Assembly (NCBI GenBank): GCA_025267735.1
Contig: CM046294.1
Span: forward strand, 41,663,570-41,727,569
DNA from: Mactra quadrangularis
Taxonomy: Eukaryota > Mollusca > Bivalvia > Venerida > Mactridae
Length of the DNA: 64,000 nt
Reading direction: 5' to 3'
Position numbers and translations under genes: made by a program. Within the stretch, counting starts at the first letter, position 1, and each line of letters opens with the position of its first letter. Under the pieces are notes generated by a model. The model was not told where the DNA came from, did not search any database, and saw only the letters and a list, made by a program, of their open reading frames with translations. Shown here in pieces: positions 22,601 to 34,155 of the stretch.

Positions 22601-23876
22601 AAATAGTACATCGGATTGCACCGTACATGTAAATGTGACATCGTGCCCTAACGTCACATCTGATGCATCAAATGTAATAGGCGGTTCGCTATTGCTAACG
22701 TTGCCGGCTTGGGAAACTGGAATTTAAGATTGTTATTCAATGTAGTGTTCAAAAAATTAACATGTATGAAACATACGGACACTAAGTACTACGTCGATTT
22801 ATTTAACCTATAAGCATATGCTGCAGTAGATTATTTCAAATAAACATTTTGGTATGGGCACTTACACAATTCGATATCATTCTGAACAAAAACACTGGTA
22901 GGAATAAAACCAAATCATGTGTAATGGACAACATTTTTGAAAAAGACAATCTATTGTGTAGATATTTTTTATGAACACAAATGATATCATTCAATTTATA
23001 TTATACTATTGAAATTAAATGTACAACTGGCTGGTGACAGTACAAACATTATTAGAAGTTTTTCTTAGTTTACATAAACCATAATCCTGATATAGACAGT
23101 TAATTCATAATAACAAGTACACACAATATTATTCATAATTTCAACAAAACGATTAAGATATTTTTACGCAAGTCAATTGTCTATGTTTAGTTATGAGTTA
23201 AGAGAAACTTACCATCGATAACTCTGGATATAAACCAAGATGTTCCATATTCCTCTGGCCGAAGTGTGTCTCTACAGTTCAGAGTACTTTTTATATCCCC
23301 GCCTACAACATTAATCAACGTTATCTGATATTCTGTATTGTGACACCCATAAGAATATCTATCACGTGCAAAAGTCTCTGAAGGTGAGGCTGTACATGAT
23401 TCATTATGATATGTTAACGTAACTGAAGCTGTATGTTTATTTAAGTATGTCCACGTGGTTATATTCGTAGCCAATGGCACACGACATGTAAATGTGTAAT
23501 TACCGTTGTTAACTAGAGTAACATTATATATTTCCATTGGTGCAGATTGACATTTGGTTAGCATTACTGAAAAAATAGTAAAGTTGTGTTTATCTTTGAA
23601 TTAACAAAAAAACTGTTGACAACAAAATTAGTTAAACATGAAAGGATTAAAACTTGAGTGTCATGGTTTACAATAATACCATTGAAGACAAGAGTATCAA
23701 ACATATTTAGTTGTTCTTATATTTCAGACGGAATTGTTAATAGACAATTTTTCGTATTAAAAAAAGTAGAACATTACAAATCAAACGGACACAGCAGAAG
23801 TATTTATGGTACTGACTTATTCATTTTGATAGTTACCTGTTACAAACATCACACATAGCCATAAATCACATTCCAT
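13374..23876 (-). CDS. Gene B: IgSF/FnIII receptor paralogue with disrupted Ig exons (possible pseudogene)
   Basis: Exons in transcript order: signal peptide 23837-23876; Ig a 23213-23566; b 22357-22716; c 21621-21953; d 20361-20645; e 19470-19769; f about 18899-19038 (truncated); g 18405-18689; h 17747-18040; FnIII 16748-17041; TM 16314-16427; microexons 14951-14968, 14422-14439, 13881-13898; last exon from 13612. Junctions are conventional and phase 1. Two lesions: TAA at 20626-20628 in exon d where A and D have Tyr, and loss of the F-strand half of exon f. Both affected exons are phase-symmetric, so a protein skipping them is possible. The tail lacks the tyrosine motifs of A and D. Either a pseudogene, a null allele, or a gene using exon skipping. 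Confidence 0.7.
13881..13898 (-). CDS. Gene B 18-base microexon 3
   Basis: Acceptor tag (13899-13901), donor gtaagc (13875-13880); phase 1-1, encoding x-SKDDD. First tandem unit in window coordinates. Confidence 0.55.
13982..14292. mobile_element. MITE, TIR type CA..GGCGG
   Basis: 311 bases with imperfect TIRs (CATTGGCGGTTCC; reverse end CAGAAGCGGATCG) and ACATT on both sides as a likely 5-base target duplication. Related copies are at 14523-14823, 54981-55221 and 56695-56845. Confidence 0.65.
14422..14439 (-). CDS. Gene B 18-base microexon 2
   Basis: Acceptor cag (14440-14442), donor gtgagt (14416-14421); phase 1-1, encoding x-SKDDK. Second tandem unit. Confidence 0.55.
14523..14823. mobile_element. 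MITE, second copy in tandem unit 2
   Basis: Same insertion point and ends as the copy in unit 1, with GCATT/ACATT flanks. It was duplicated together with its host unit. Confidence 0.65.
14951..14968 (-). CDS. Gene B 18-base microexon 1
   Basis: AG acceptor (14969-14971) and gtaagt donor (14945-14950); phase 1-1, encoding D/N-SGNGN plus one base. Sits in the third, shortened tandem unit. Confidence 0.55.
15094..15818. mobile_element. pogo/Tigger-like non-autonomous DNA transposon
   Basis: TIRs CAGTCAGGACTCATTACAACG and, reversed, CAGTCAGGACTCAATACATCG, flanked by TA on both sides. Internal TTGGTTCCCA and TCAGTATA(T/A)TGAAT motifs recur near both ends. CAGT ends with TA duplication suit the Tc1/mariner-pogo group; there is no transposase frame. 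Confidence 0.75.
16314..16427 (-). CDS. Gene B exon, transmembrane segment
   Basis: Acceptor atttag, donor gtaagt; 114 bases, phase 1-1. ENSSRNVGALVGSIIGG then GVGGIIMIVIIV-type helix and KIVEHSR on the inner side. Confidence 0.75.
16748..17041 (-). CDS. Gene B exon, fibronectin type III domain
   Basis: Acceptor aattag, donor gtatat; 294 bases. DPPLNFTYV, IHLVWTPGFDYGQP, FYIKYKK, LTGLSENTQYMMVIIASN. Open throughout. Confidence 0.8.
17747..18040 (-). CDS. Gene B exon, Ig domain type h, lacks canonical cysteines
   Basis: Acceptor atttag, donor gtaagt. FDVIAHPPPSYSWYQF and DFTSYKVYVENDFGQME, with Val at both disulfide positions as in A and D. Confidence 0.8.
18405..18689 (-). CDS. Gene B exon, Ig domain type g
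   Basis: Acceptor taaaag, donor gtgagt. PIKCYADSNP and DAGIYSCSARN; same length as the A and D copies (285 bases). Confidence 0.8.
18899..19038 (-). pseudogene. Gene B exon, Ig domain type f, 3' half missing
   Basis: Acceptor ttgcag. Reads LNISCPYTTG and IQWTRNVDDTQWN, then similarity to A stops at about 18899 and no donor in phase follows. The E and F strands with the second Cys, present in A, are not found in the next 200 bases. Confidence 0.75.
19470..19769 (-). CDS. Gene B exon, Ig domain type e
   Basis: Acceptor ttacag, donor gtaagt. SITCTAESKPTPDRYTWSGP and GEYMCILQN; open throughout, close to A 3321-3620. Confidence 0.8.
20361..20645 (-). pseudogene. Gene B exon, Ig domain type d, with in-frame stop
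   Basis: Acceptor tttcag, donor gtgagt. In frame from the acceptor it reads D/Y-K-A-E-A-P then TAA (20626-20628), at the codon that is Tyr in A and D. The rest of the domain is intact (LSCTVKDG, LSWSC, CTCTSTQ). Confidence 0.8.
21035..21560 (-). mobile_element. 3' end of a LINE (non-LTR retrotransposon)
   Basis: On the minus strand, 21450-21545 reads GRWNKVPREERKCKFCG then EDEFHC, the Cys/His C-terminus common in LINE ORF2, interrupted by a stop. It continues to a tail of TATC repeats at 21041-21053. Lies in the intron between Ig c and Ig d exons of gene B. Confidence 0.7.
21621..21953 (-). CDS. Gene B exon, Ig domain type c
   Basis: Acceptor atttag, donor gtaagt. LEFTCTTSTAKPAASVYWF and KIFCEASN match the type c exons of A and D. 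Confidence 0.8.
22357..22716 (-). CDS. Gene B exon, Ig domain type b
   Basis: Acceptor ttccag, donor gtacat. VTFTCTVQSD, VNWNKN, GLCTTQ, YMYTCN, MYMCSP repeat the four-Cys pattern of A 154-498; ends SNWIIKVQ. Confidence 0.8.
23213..23566 (-). CDS. Gene B exon, Ig domain type a
   Basis: Acceptor ttttcag, donor gtaagt, phase 1-1. YTFTCRVP, TTWTYL, YSYGCHN, TLNCRDT give four or more cysteines. The intact counterpart is C 34560-34910. Confidence 0.8.
23837..23876 (-). CDS. Gene B start and signal peptide exon
   Basis: ATG at 23876-23874, then MECDLWLCVMFVT and donor gtaact; 40 bases, phase 1, the same length as the start exon of gene D. The hydrophobic run fits the start of a signal peptide. 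Confidence 0.75.
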
Positions 23877-24700
23877 GCTTAGGATGTATACCCCTACAAT
23901 ATCAGAAAAAACATATATTTAATGAACATGCATAATGTAATCCATTAGAATAGTTTACGTCTCGACCTATCATCATCAATAGATTTTCAATAGACGCTCT
24001 AAAATGATCTCCTGATAACACAATGGGGCACGTTTATCAATGCCTTGGAAATGTCTTGTAAAAAACACCGTTTTTGATAATATCGAAATTCCATCAATTT
24101 TCTGAGTTATTATGAAATAATGTTTTACAATATCACAAATAATTCTGTATTGATTAAACTAGATAAACAATAACAAATACGATCTTAACAACAAATAAAA
24201 ACATTATTTGCATGGGTTTAGACTTTTTGGAACCATATAAACATTCATCAAACATAGCATTATTTATCATCAACTATATGAAAAAAAAACAGTATTCATT
24301 ATCATATATAAATATTGACAAAAAAAAATACATACTTAAATTATATTCTGGCCAAATCCCAGATCTAAAATGATGCCAATATATATAAACATATAAAATT
24401 CATTCTGGAAAACTGATTATACTCGTCTAAGTATTGCAAATTGTTTCCAAACTATTCATAATGTAAGCGCATATTTAAGATTAAATCTTACTAACTATCA
24501 TATCAATGATTGCATATTAGGTTCATTCAGAAAAAAACAAAAAAGCCAAATTTGAATAAACAATGTGTTGAAGGTCCCAAGTCTTGCGTAGAACTGAATA
24601 TTTCGTGTATAATTTTCACCACTAACCACTTCCTTGTCACGTGACTTATCGCTAGGCGATAAAACAATCCGTATGTTGTATACAAACCGGATAAGACACC

Positions 24701-25181
24701 GGACCGACTTGATTTGCCCGGGCGGTTTAAACCGGCGTACGTCGGGCAGCGTCGATTCGCTTTATTTGCACCGAATTTGAGCCGGGTCAATTAACCGGCG
24801 CTCGCCGAATGCGCCAGTTTCGCTTGAGCGGCTAGCAGCGAGTGTGTGACAAATTTGGCTAAAAAAGGTACAAGGGAAATCGTCATCATAAAAATTTACT
24901 CAGTACTAAGATTATTGACAAAATACAAGTTGATGTGTTCAATATAACTCCCTTACGCGTTATTTGTGTAAGAGTTATTTATAAGTACACATTTTACTCA
25001 GCAGACACGAATTAAAAATTTTAACTTCTGATTTGGATTTATTTACACACTGCTTGAAAGGCGACCGTCTGCAACATTCATTAATATGCCGGAACGCTTG
25101 ATTCATATGTCACTCCGGGGCGAGTGATCGGTGATCGGCTTTTGCCGGTTCGTAAGCGGCCCGGGCAAATCAAGTCGGTCC
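24701..25181. mobile_element. GC-rich 481-base TIR element
   Basis: Starts GGACCGACTTGATTTGCCCG and ends with its reverse complement, a TIR of at least 22 bases that is essentially perfect. The interior is CCGG/GCG-rich, unlike the surrounding DNA. No coding frame, so non-autonomous. The near-perfect TIR suggests recent insertion. Confidence 0.75.
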
Positions 25182-26669
25182 ACTCTTTCTGTCGCTTTAC
25201 TTCGTTACGCACAGAACTTATGATACATTAATTTATTTGAAGTAAATCAACTTATTCATAAATTCAGAGAACCGCGACTTAAATACGAAAAAAGAAGTTT
25301 GTAAGGTCCCATAACATGCATGCCTGGACACGCATATAGAGGCGTTTAAAATTCGACACTATTGAATCATTTTTCTCTAGAAATAACGAACTTAAATGTG
25401 GCAAAACTAAATTAATATAATATGTAACCATAAATTGCAACAAACTTAGCCCTTCGTTACCGACAATATTCCTCAATTCAAGTTCATCAATTTGATGAAG
25501 GATGTTAGCAATCTTTCAAACAACGTTGCGTTAAACAATTATGTCTTAAATTCCTTTCAACAGTTGAAAAAGGGGAAATATTTGATGAATGCCAATATAC
25601 TAATTATTTTGATGAAAATATTCAACATTATCATGCGACAGGTATAAAGAAATGAAACGTTGACGCACCTATTCATTTACAAAAAACCAACAAAAGCTAT
25701 TATTATGCGAAACAGTTGTTCTAATAGATTGCAACTTAATTTTACCGTTTCCATCAAGTACATAATTGCCAATACTCAATTGGTTTTGCTCTTTCAAATT
25801 TTTGATATGTGGATAAACTTTTTCATAATTAAAATCACATAATTAAGAATGCAAAATGAAGTACAATTTACTTTAACACTAAAATAGCCAAAGTAACTAT
25901 TTTATAGTTTAAATAGTTAATTTTGTAAGGAACTTAAAAAAGTAAAAATGAAATATCAAATATTGTTACCTTTTTTCTTAAACAGAACATAATTAATTTA
26001 AAAGCTTCCTTGATAACGAATAGCAATGCACGTTCTGAATGCTAAAATTTTGAATATCTATTTAGAATATATTAATATCAACTCATGTAAGGAAGCAAGT
26101 TACCGTCGTGGTATTTACGTTAAAAGTGTCTATGATTTTTCATTGTACTATTTCGATACAACGAGCGCATACGACTACTTACCAATGATTTACACTCTGT
26201 CATACTTCAAACAAACACGAGTATCACTCTGATCGCAAAGATAAGGGTTAAACTATATTTATGAGGAGAAATTTAAAAAGTGTAATTGAGTTAGTTTATG
26301 GGTACTATATTTAAAGTTTTTTACAATTGTCAAATGTTTAAGTACTAATAAAACAATTCATTGACAAATCCTATATATACCTCAAGAGTCTTATAAACTT
26401 AACGTTTTTGGAAGAGCTAAAATAAAATACGTGTTCTTCAGTCAAAAGCCAAAAAATCAGTGTATCAAAACCTGCTCCTGCAATTATAGGAATGTCTTTT
26501 TCAAAACGAGGACAGCTGAACCTTGCTATGTATATAAACCTGAGCTAACGCGTAACCGTAAATGCATTTGGTCAGTAATCTGACACTAGTAATGTTTTGA
26601 TCGCAGAACTCTATAGTCTTTTCAGTGAATCATTCGTAAGAGTATACAACGAAACGCCGCAGATTTTAT

Positions 26670-27262
26670 TAGTTCGGGACTTCAGTTCTGAACAAATATT
26701 TTTACCGTATTTCAGACCCTTTCTCACTTAATAAAAAAATACCGAATCTAGAAGTAGTCCCTCAATATTATATACTAAGAGCAATTTAACAAGATCTTCT
26801 GCTATGGCGGGCGCATTATTATACAAATGTACAAGTAATCCGAACTCTATCTCAATCGTAAGAATATTTTGCTGGTATGCTGTGCGTCTCAGTAGGGATG
26901 ACTACGTAATCTTATGTAATATAGTGGTATTAATGATTCAATCACGACCCGTCGTTTGTGCCGGTTGTCAGTAAAGACGTTGCATCATCTTATGTAAGAG
27001 AATGGTACTATAGGAACAGTTTAAAGATCGTAGTAAATGACTTTGAATGATGTCTTAATAGTTGACTTCATTTATTTTACATACAGATCGACTAAAATAA
27101 ATGTGTATAAATGCTAACTTTTATGCGGCAGTTATTCAATTGCTTTCAGAATGACCCCTTTGACTTGTGGTGATTGTGTGAAAATCAGTAGTGTGTTCGC
27201 CTGTCCGGTTTACTTGTTATATTTATAGGTCGATTGTATAAAGTGTTACGAACCGGAACAGT
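26670..27262 (+). repeat. Arm 1 of a ~0.6 kb dispersed inverted duplication
   Basis: Matches the reverse complement of 49168-49705 along its length, for example GACCCGTCG, CATCTTATGTAA and TATAGGTCGATTGT. Both copies are diverged by indels and substitutions. Confidence 0.75.
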
Positions 27263-27445
27263 GCTGGTCTACTTATCAAACTAATACATGTATCACTGAA
27301 CTGTTCTTGGTGAACAAATGATTCGTTGGAGCAGAAATCAAATTCCACTTTTAAAACCCGAACAAATTCAGTGTATTCAGTGCTTTGATTTATATTTGAT
27401 TTATATAATATGTTTATACACCAGATTTCGAAATAACGAAACCAG

Positions 27446-28050
27446 CCGAACTTTCACGTGAAAGTACAACATTACGTGGCGTCATTTTGGTTTTTCTTTG
27501 TCTATAAGATTAAATATTATATGTTTACGAATAGAATCAAGGGACAACTTAAAAGCTAATAAGACCTGTGTTCATCGCGCAGCTGTAAGTTACCAAGAAG
27601 GTTTTCTGTAGATTTTCAAAAAGAGTATGGATTAAAGTCATTCCAGCCGCGGTTAAACCTTCAAAAACATGTGATAATATTGACATTTGTGGTTTTAATT
27701 GAGGTAAATGGAGAAAAAGGTTGGTCTTTTAGAAGGGTAGCATTGGTAATCGCAAAGTCAAAGCAAGATTAAATGCGCTTATAACCCAAAATGAAGCGCT
27801 TAAACGTTGAAAAAAAGTATTAAACACTACAAATATGACACAGCTTGTATATAAAAAATGTATTCACTATTCAACATAGATAAGGCGTGAAACCAAATTT
27901 TTAAACCGGCAAGCCGCTATGAACTTTCATATGAAAGTACAACATTACGTGGCGTCATTTTGGTTTTTCTTTGTCTAGAAAAATACATATTATATGTTTA
28001 CGATTAGATTAGAATCAAGGCACAACTTTAAAGCTGAAAATACCGGGTTT
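27446..28050. repeat. Two ~130-base direct repeats
   Basis: GTACAACATTACGTGGCGTC with its flanks occurs at 27465 and 27938. Similarity runs from GAACTTTCA through ATCAAGG(G/C)ACAAC. Offset about 473 bases. Confidence 0.75.
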
Positions 28051-30892
28051 AACAATAAAAACTTTGCAATGTAGTATTAAAAAAGTTGCGTTTAACAAGA
28101 ATTGATTTTACGTAGAACTTGCATTGTTTCAATCTGATTTAATCCCGATCTAAAATTTTCCGCTCGCCTACTCGCAAATTTAGATATGGCCTTTTTCAAA
28201 CGACGGTCACGTTAAGGTATCCTGTTCTCATCATAATGATAATGAACTTTTGTATAACCATACGGACTGTGACGTATTTAGGAGGGTCCGTGAGATGAGC
28301 CGTAGCTACAGGTGTCAGTTTCAAAGTCAAATCGTGAACAAAGTCGTGTCCGAGTATGGATTTAACTTGCATATCTTCCAGCTGCGGCTCCGTACGGGTC
28401 TTTTGTTTCGTGCCATTTGCGTACTGTCACCTTAATACGCAAGGCTTCCCACGGCCTACGGCTGTATACACGTATGGGTCCGCAACAATTCGCGATTTTA
28501 TGGGACTGAGGCAGTACCTACCTTATTCCGATGTATTATGCTTAATAAAGTGATCAAAATTATTTCACTATAAGAATATTGCATTCAACTAAATTCATCA
28601 AAATTAGCGGGAGAGTAGCTTTCTATTACTTTTAATTGACGTTTAAATACATTAAGACAACGCTTTTATCAAGCAAGCAGAGAAAACACCTAACCGCGCC
28701 GATGATAGATGTACAACTAGTGGCCTTAGGTATCAACTAATAACATGTTGTCCGTTAGAAGCTGCATAATATAGAAAACGTTTATAAATTGATATCAGTT
28801 AATACATCAAGTAGTGTCCTTTAAGTATACATATCAACTTTTATAATGTTATCAACAAGTCAAAATAAATCTAACTATTTTATTGAAGGAAACTGTGTTT
28901 CAAGAAAATGAAAATGGCATCTTAAGTATGCATTTCAATGTGAAATGTATCTGTAAAATTAGGTATACCGGTCATGATACCGTTATACCGGTATATTGCA
29001 ATATGCAGCTGCAGCAATACGTACCGCGGTTCAAATTTAATGTACCTCTATTAAGCGATATATTATATCTATATTGAATTTTTTTTCTTCGCCAAATGAA
29101 AATAGCGAAGCGTTCTTCATGGTTCATTCGATGAAAACTGAAGTTCAAATATAATTGCGGTTCGGTTCTAGCGCATCGCAATATATCGTGATACTCTTTT
29201 GGCGTATCGGGACAGTCCTATGTAAATTGTATGTAAGATTTATTATTTTACAGAACAAATATATCGCGCTAAAGATTTATTGTCAACTGCCAATGTGTCT
29301 AGGGCACTTAAGTCAATAGTTTAATATAACTTTACAATTTATGATACTTATATAACTGATAACTATTTCAAACCTGCTTTCAGGAGTATTGTTTTCAATA
29401 GCAAAACTAATAGATTATTGAGTCGAACAAAATAGATAAAGTAAAAAGTAGATAAGATAGAACAATGACTTAAACAGATGTTAGTTTTTAAAAACAAATT
29501 CCTAATGTAAATTACAATCCCGTATTTAACTATCATCATCACAGTTAAAGGTACTCATCACAGATTTTAACTTAAATACCAGCTTTTTCTGAAACTATTA
29601 AAACTGTATGGAAATATTTTTGAAAGCAGGAAAGTAGTGTTCTGATAATGAATAGTTTAGAGCAAATTGACATGCAACTGCAAATGATGGTGTTTCATGT
29701 AGTAAATATCTACCCCGTATGTCACGGTATAGACACTGTTAATGCATTTTTTACTTTTAATGCATATTTATTGCAACTTATAGGTCTGTTTTTGTTAAAA
29801 TAATAAGAATTAATTTTTTGACACAATTACAGACACTGAATGGTGTTTTTAGAAAAGATGAACCAAATCTGCGAACTAGTACCTTTAAACATTTACGGTG
29901 ATAGTTTCCGATTTATGATTTAACATAAAATCGCACAAAAGTATAACGTAGTGAAACTTCAATTAAGTATATGAACACTTTCATATTCTCTTAAATTATT
30001 AAATTCTTTTCAATTATCTTATAATATAAACAAAGATATCGATTATCTCCACCATTCATCTCTTGAAGTGCAATTACTTACTCTGACTTAATCCTTGCAC
30101 AAATATCGGTATGATTTATTTTGTATCCGAAACATAAAGATTTAGAAGTATACAAGGTATATGATGTGAGTTGATAAGGCCTAAAAAAGATGTTTGTTTC
30201 CTGTAACCCGACCGACCCATCGACTTTATCGCCGACCCTAACTTTTTTTACCCCCAAAATCGTCACCAATCGTTTTCCTAACATTTAGAGTTCCAAGGTT
30301 CTTGAAAACGCTAAATTCCGCGTATCTTAATTGACGCGTACTTCTGACTTTTGGACGCCAAAAAATCCATGCCCGAGTCCGCGATACGCATTATATTTCC
30401 AGCCACGCGTTTATCAATAATTGACAATTTAGTGTAAAGCTAAACGTATGTTCAATAAAAAGGCGGAGCGTACGAATTTTGATATGTTTTCTTAACCAAT
30501 CAGCGTCTGCAAATAAATCGATAGTGCTACATGTCGGCTCGATAAGATTACTTACTTGTTAAATCAAACCGTTGCAATTAACAAACACGTGACAAACTGT
30601 GATGAAACATAGGTTGAAGTAAATGAAACTTGATTGATGTTTGCCGTTAAGCTGATAAAAACATCACTTTATCAGCGTGTTTGAAGCAGTTTTAATATAC
30701 TTAATTGTTTTTTAAAGACAATTAAAAGTGACTACATCGAGTTTTCAATACGCATTGTTTTAGAAAATGGACGCCATACGTCATACATTTTGCACGCAAT
30801 CATTTTCCCCTAGTAAATAAGTAAACTTTCCCTAATTGATTTAAAAAAGAATCAGATTTAGTTAACAAAAATATTTTTTTTTACTTTAACGT

Positions 30893-31085
30893 CGCATTGG
30901 TCATATACACGACGGCCAGCTCTTTCTTCTTTAGGTTTCCTGGACACTTTTTCTATCACCAGTACAAACTAACCCTACCACGAGGCCGACAACTCATGTT
31001 AGGGTATAACCTGTCACGACCGGGATTTTAACCCGCGATCTCCGGTTTGGAAGTCAGACATGCTAACCTCTACGCCACGGCCGCG
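30893..31085 (-). repeat. tRNA-derived SINE, minus orientation
   Basis: Minus-strand head GCGGCCGTGGCGTAGAGGTTAG plus a B-box-like GCGGGTTAAAATCC. The body (ACGAGGCCGACAAC, TTTCCTGGACAC) matches the SINE at 60110-60350. Confidence 0.75.
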
Positions 31086-31192
31086 GCTTCATAAAAATAT
31101 TTTGAAAATCGTGCACACTGTTCTGCAACGCTTCTTTAATCGCTACGACATTGTTGCATAGATACGCACGTTTCCGGTTTCTAGTTTCAATC

Positions 31193-33076
31193 ATGGCGGC
31201 ATGTTGCTTGGTCGCAGTCACGTTAAAATGCAGAACCCAAAACGAAAATATCAAAACGATTGCTACCGTGTCAACAAGTGAAAATATAGCAGAAATCTAC
31301 AGAAAAGTACACAAACGCACGCCTCGCAAAAAGTTCAAGGCGAAATGCTCGGTAAGTAAACAATAAAGAATCATTTAGAATGTCAATTTCACACAACAAC
31401 TTTCCCGACGTCATTGCAATCGAAGCTACATCTGACTTGAAAATTAGCCTCCTGTTAAGTTCAGTGCGAGCTTTGTTATGACGAATGTTTATATAGAAGC
31501 ATTGGTGATTAATATAATGTGCATTCACGTTTCTGTTGAGGAAACGCACATTGATTGATATTTTTTCTGTCCGAGTCGAGTCAATTCGTTCCCGGACCAG
31601 TTCGTCTCTAAGTTGCGTATACTGTTTGCTGCTATTCCCGTGGCACTTACGAAGCAGAATCGGAACTTAATTAAAAGATTTCGTTTTATAAAATATGTTA
31701 TTAATTGTTTTATATAATGGCATAATAGGGCATCACTACTTCGTAAATTTTGTTCTTAGCCATGTTGACAAACTATATTTGACCTTCACCTTTACTGATT
31801 CTATTTCCGCCGGTATTCAAATCCTATGCCATACTGTTAAAATGTTTATTTGAGTGTTTTTGGAAAAGGCAGCATGAACAGTTTTTTTTTTTTGAGAAAA
31901 TACGATAGCAAAAATTATTTGTTTAAGAAAGAAATTTGTTTTCTTCACAAATCTTTTTTAAACAAAGAAAGGTCAATATTGAGAACATAAAAACACATTA
32001 AAAATGGTATGACTGGCTTAATTTAATTACTAATTGTGTAGGCAAATACTTATATTTTTATAAAAACATATGAATTAATAAATAGCAAATACAGTTATGA
32101 TTTTTTTTTAGCTGACCATTGCCATGTTTGTTGAATTGAATATTCTACTATGCTCAATATTGAAAATAAACTGTCCAAACTTTGAATTTGGAAAGGTGTA
32201 TTATCAATTTTAGACAATTCAGCATGTCAAAGTTATAATAGTGTCTGGTCGGTTCAGTGCAGGCTGGCCTGACTCTACAAAGGTGGCCAGTGCTTTATAA
32301 TTTTACCGCTACTAAAGCACTCGAAGACTTGAATTTTTAATTCTTCTGAAACTTAAGATTATTTTTAAATATATTTTAGACTACTATCTATTCGAAGTGA
32401 AGTATCTCCTGACATGACCTTCGTCGACTTGAAAGGTGTAGCGGACAAGAAGGCCATTGCGTACATATGTGAACAAGAAGAAGACCTGCCTTCAGGCTTG
32501 GAATCTGGTGGATCAGGGAAAGCTCCGACAACTGTCCTGAATGCGTTCAATGTGTTGATGGATGGCCAAAAAGTTAAGATTCCACCGAAAAGTAACTGGT
32601 ATGCATTGCAATATTTTATATTTAACAAATAAACATAGTCTTTAGGGCAATATGCAAGTTCACAGGCTGTTTGGTCAGACTTATAATTGTTAATATCTAA
32701 TTTTCATTGTACATAAAATTTGCAAAATAATGAAGCAGTGTTTGTCAGACTGCGCAGATACACAGGCTGGCATGGCTCTACACTGGTGGAGAAGACTTTA
32801 AATACTGTGTCACTATAAGTGCTCTAAGGGTTATTATTTTGACCTTATTTTGAGAAAAAATGTATGCAATATTATAAAGAGAAGATGAGGCCATACATTC
32901 AACATATTTATATTGCAAATTGCAAAAAATATACAAATGTCAGGCAAGGTTTCAACTTCTTTTCCAGCCGCAACAGAAAAGATGAGTTGTAAAACGATGT
33001 GATTAACCTGATGTCAGATCGTGACTTAAAAATGCACAGAACAAGCATTGGTGACGAGGGTGAATATGTAACTCAG
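31193..33076 (+). CDS. Possible small multi-exon gene or gene fragment, function unknown
   Basis: Exon 31193-31351: ATGGCGGC start, 53 codons (MAACCLVAVTLKC..., basic RKVHKRTPRKKFKAK), donor gtaagt. Exon 32380-32599: acceptor atttag, contains VDLKGVADKKAIAYICEQ and SGLESGGSGKAP, donor gtatgc in phase 2. Exon 32968-33076: acceptor ttccag in phase 2, INLMSDRDLKMHR and GDEGEYVTQ, GC donor (cag|GCAAGT). Phases of exons 2 and 3 agree, but exon 3 has an in-frame TAA early on, and exon 1 (phase 0) does not match exon 2 (phase 2). I do not recognise the family. Either an exon is missing from my model or this is a decayed copy. Confidence 0.4.
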
Positions 33077-33440
33077 GCAAGTAATGTTGGCAAAATGAGT
33101 AATTGTACAATATAAGATCATACAAGCTTTTAGACCAACTACCGTACAACACAGTGTTTACTTTCGGACAATTTTATAGCCATTTATCTGCCATATTCCT
33201 TATCTAAAATCATATTTTCCCCCTAATTTCAATCCAAAATTCCCCAGTAAACTGAAAAAAAATGAAAATAGATATATGTTTGAGCTTAAAATTAAATGTC
33301 ATAGGAATATCTCTTTTTTATGATAACAAGCTACAGTAAAAATGCATCTAAACCTAGTTAAATATGTTATTGCTTTTAAATTGCTTGGCACTTATAACTA
33401 GTTTCATAAACCAAAATGCCGACAAAATTCCCAGTTGTAG

Positions 33441-33730
33441 TTTATTTATTTATTTATAGGAGTTAACGCCGTATCAACACAATTTAGGTCATTTAACGGC
33501 GTCCAGCGCACCTAACCTAGCTTTCCTGGACCATTTTTTATAACCAGTACTCACCTTCCCTTCCACAAGGCCGAAAACTTCTCCATTTATCTAATCAATG
33601 GAGGAAAATTGACATTATTGTCAAATTTTCATGTAAGGGTATAACCTCCCCAGGTGGGATTCGAACCTGCACCCCCTCAGGCACGAGTATCCAAATCCCG
33701 GCGCGCTACCAACTGCGCTATCAACCCGGG
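33441..33730 (-). repeat. tRNA-derived SINE, minus orientation
   Basis: Near copy of the SINE at 2368-2656, with the same internal AGTTAACGCCGTATCAACAC and reversed tRNA-like head. Lies just upstream of locus C. Confidence 0.8.
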
Positions 33731-33862
33731 TTGCATATATGTATAAAAATCATTCACTAAAAAAAAAAAATCTTCCTACCTACCCATCTTTTTTTGGCAT
33801 GTTTCAGGAAACAAACATCTTTTTTAGGCCTAATATTACGTTTTAGTATCGCTATGTTTCAG

Positions 33863-34155
33863 TTCCAGTAACATCAACCACGTTGACACCAACTGATAAC
33901 CCAATTGATGTCATAGAAAACACGGTAATAAAGTTTACATGTGAAACACCACCATCCAGACCTGCAGCCTCTGTTTATTGGTACAGACATCCAAATGGAA
34001 ATAGAAACGGTATAACTCCGATAACAGAAAAAATTACTATAACACCCGATTACAATATTTTTTGTGTACTCTTCCATTTGTTCCAACCCGTCAAGATATG
34101 AAAATATTTTGTACAGCTAATAACTCCAACGAGAGGATATTGCTAAATTTTTAGT
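33863..34155 (+). pseudogene. Ig type c relic, copy 1
   Basis: Good acceptor (tttcag) and intact first half (IKFTCETPPSRPAASVYWY). About 20 bases are lost at the position matching 36440-36460 and the donor is destroyed. Confidence 0.7.

Larger units (their letters stand above)
23877..31192. other. Intergenic region upstream of gene B
   Basis: About 7.3 kb without a supported exon. Besides the repeats listed separately, 28960-29220 is a locally GC-richer stretch with repeated ATACCGGT and ATATATCG words that may be an old transposon. I see no promoter motif I would defend. Confidence 0.4.
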
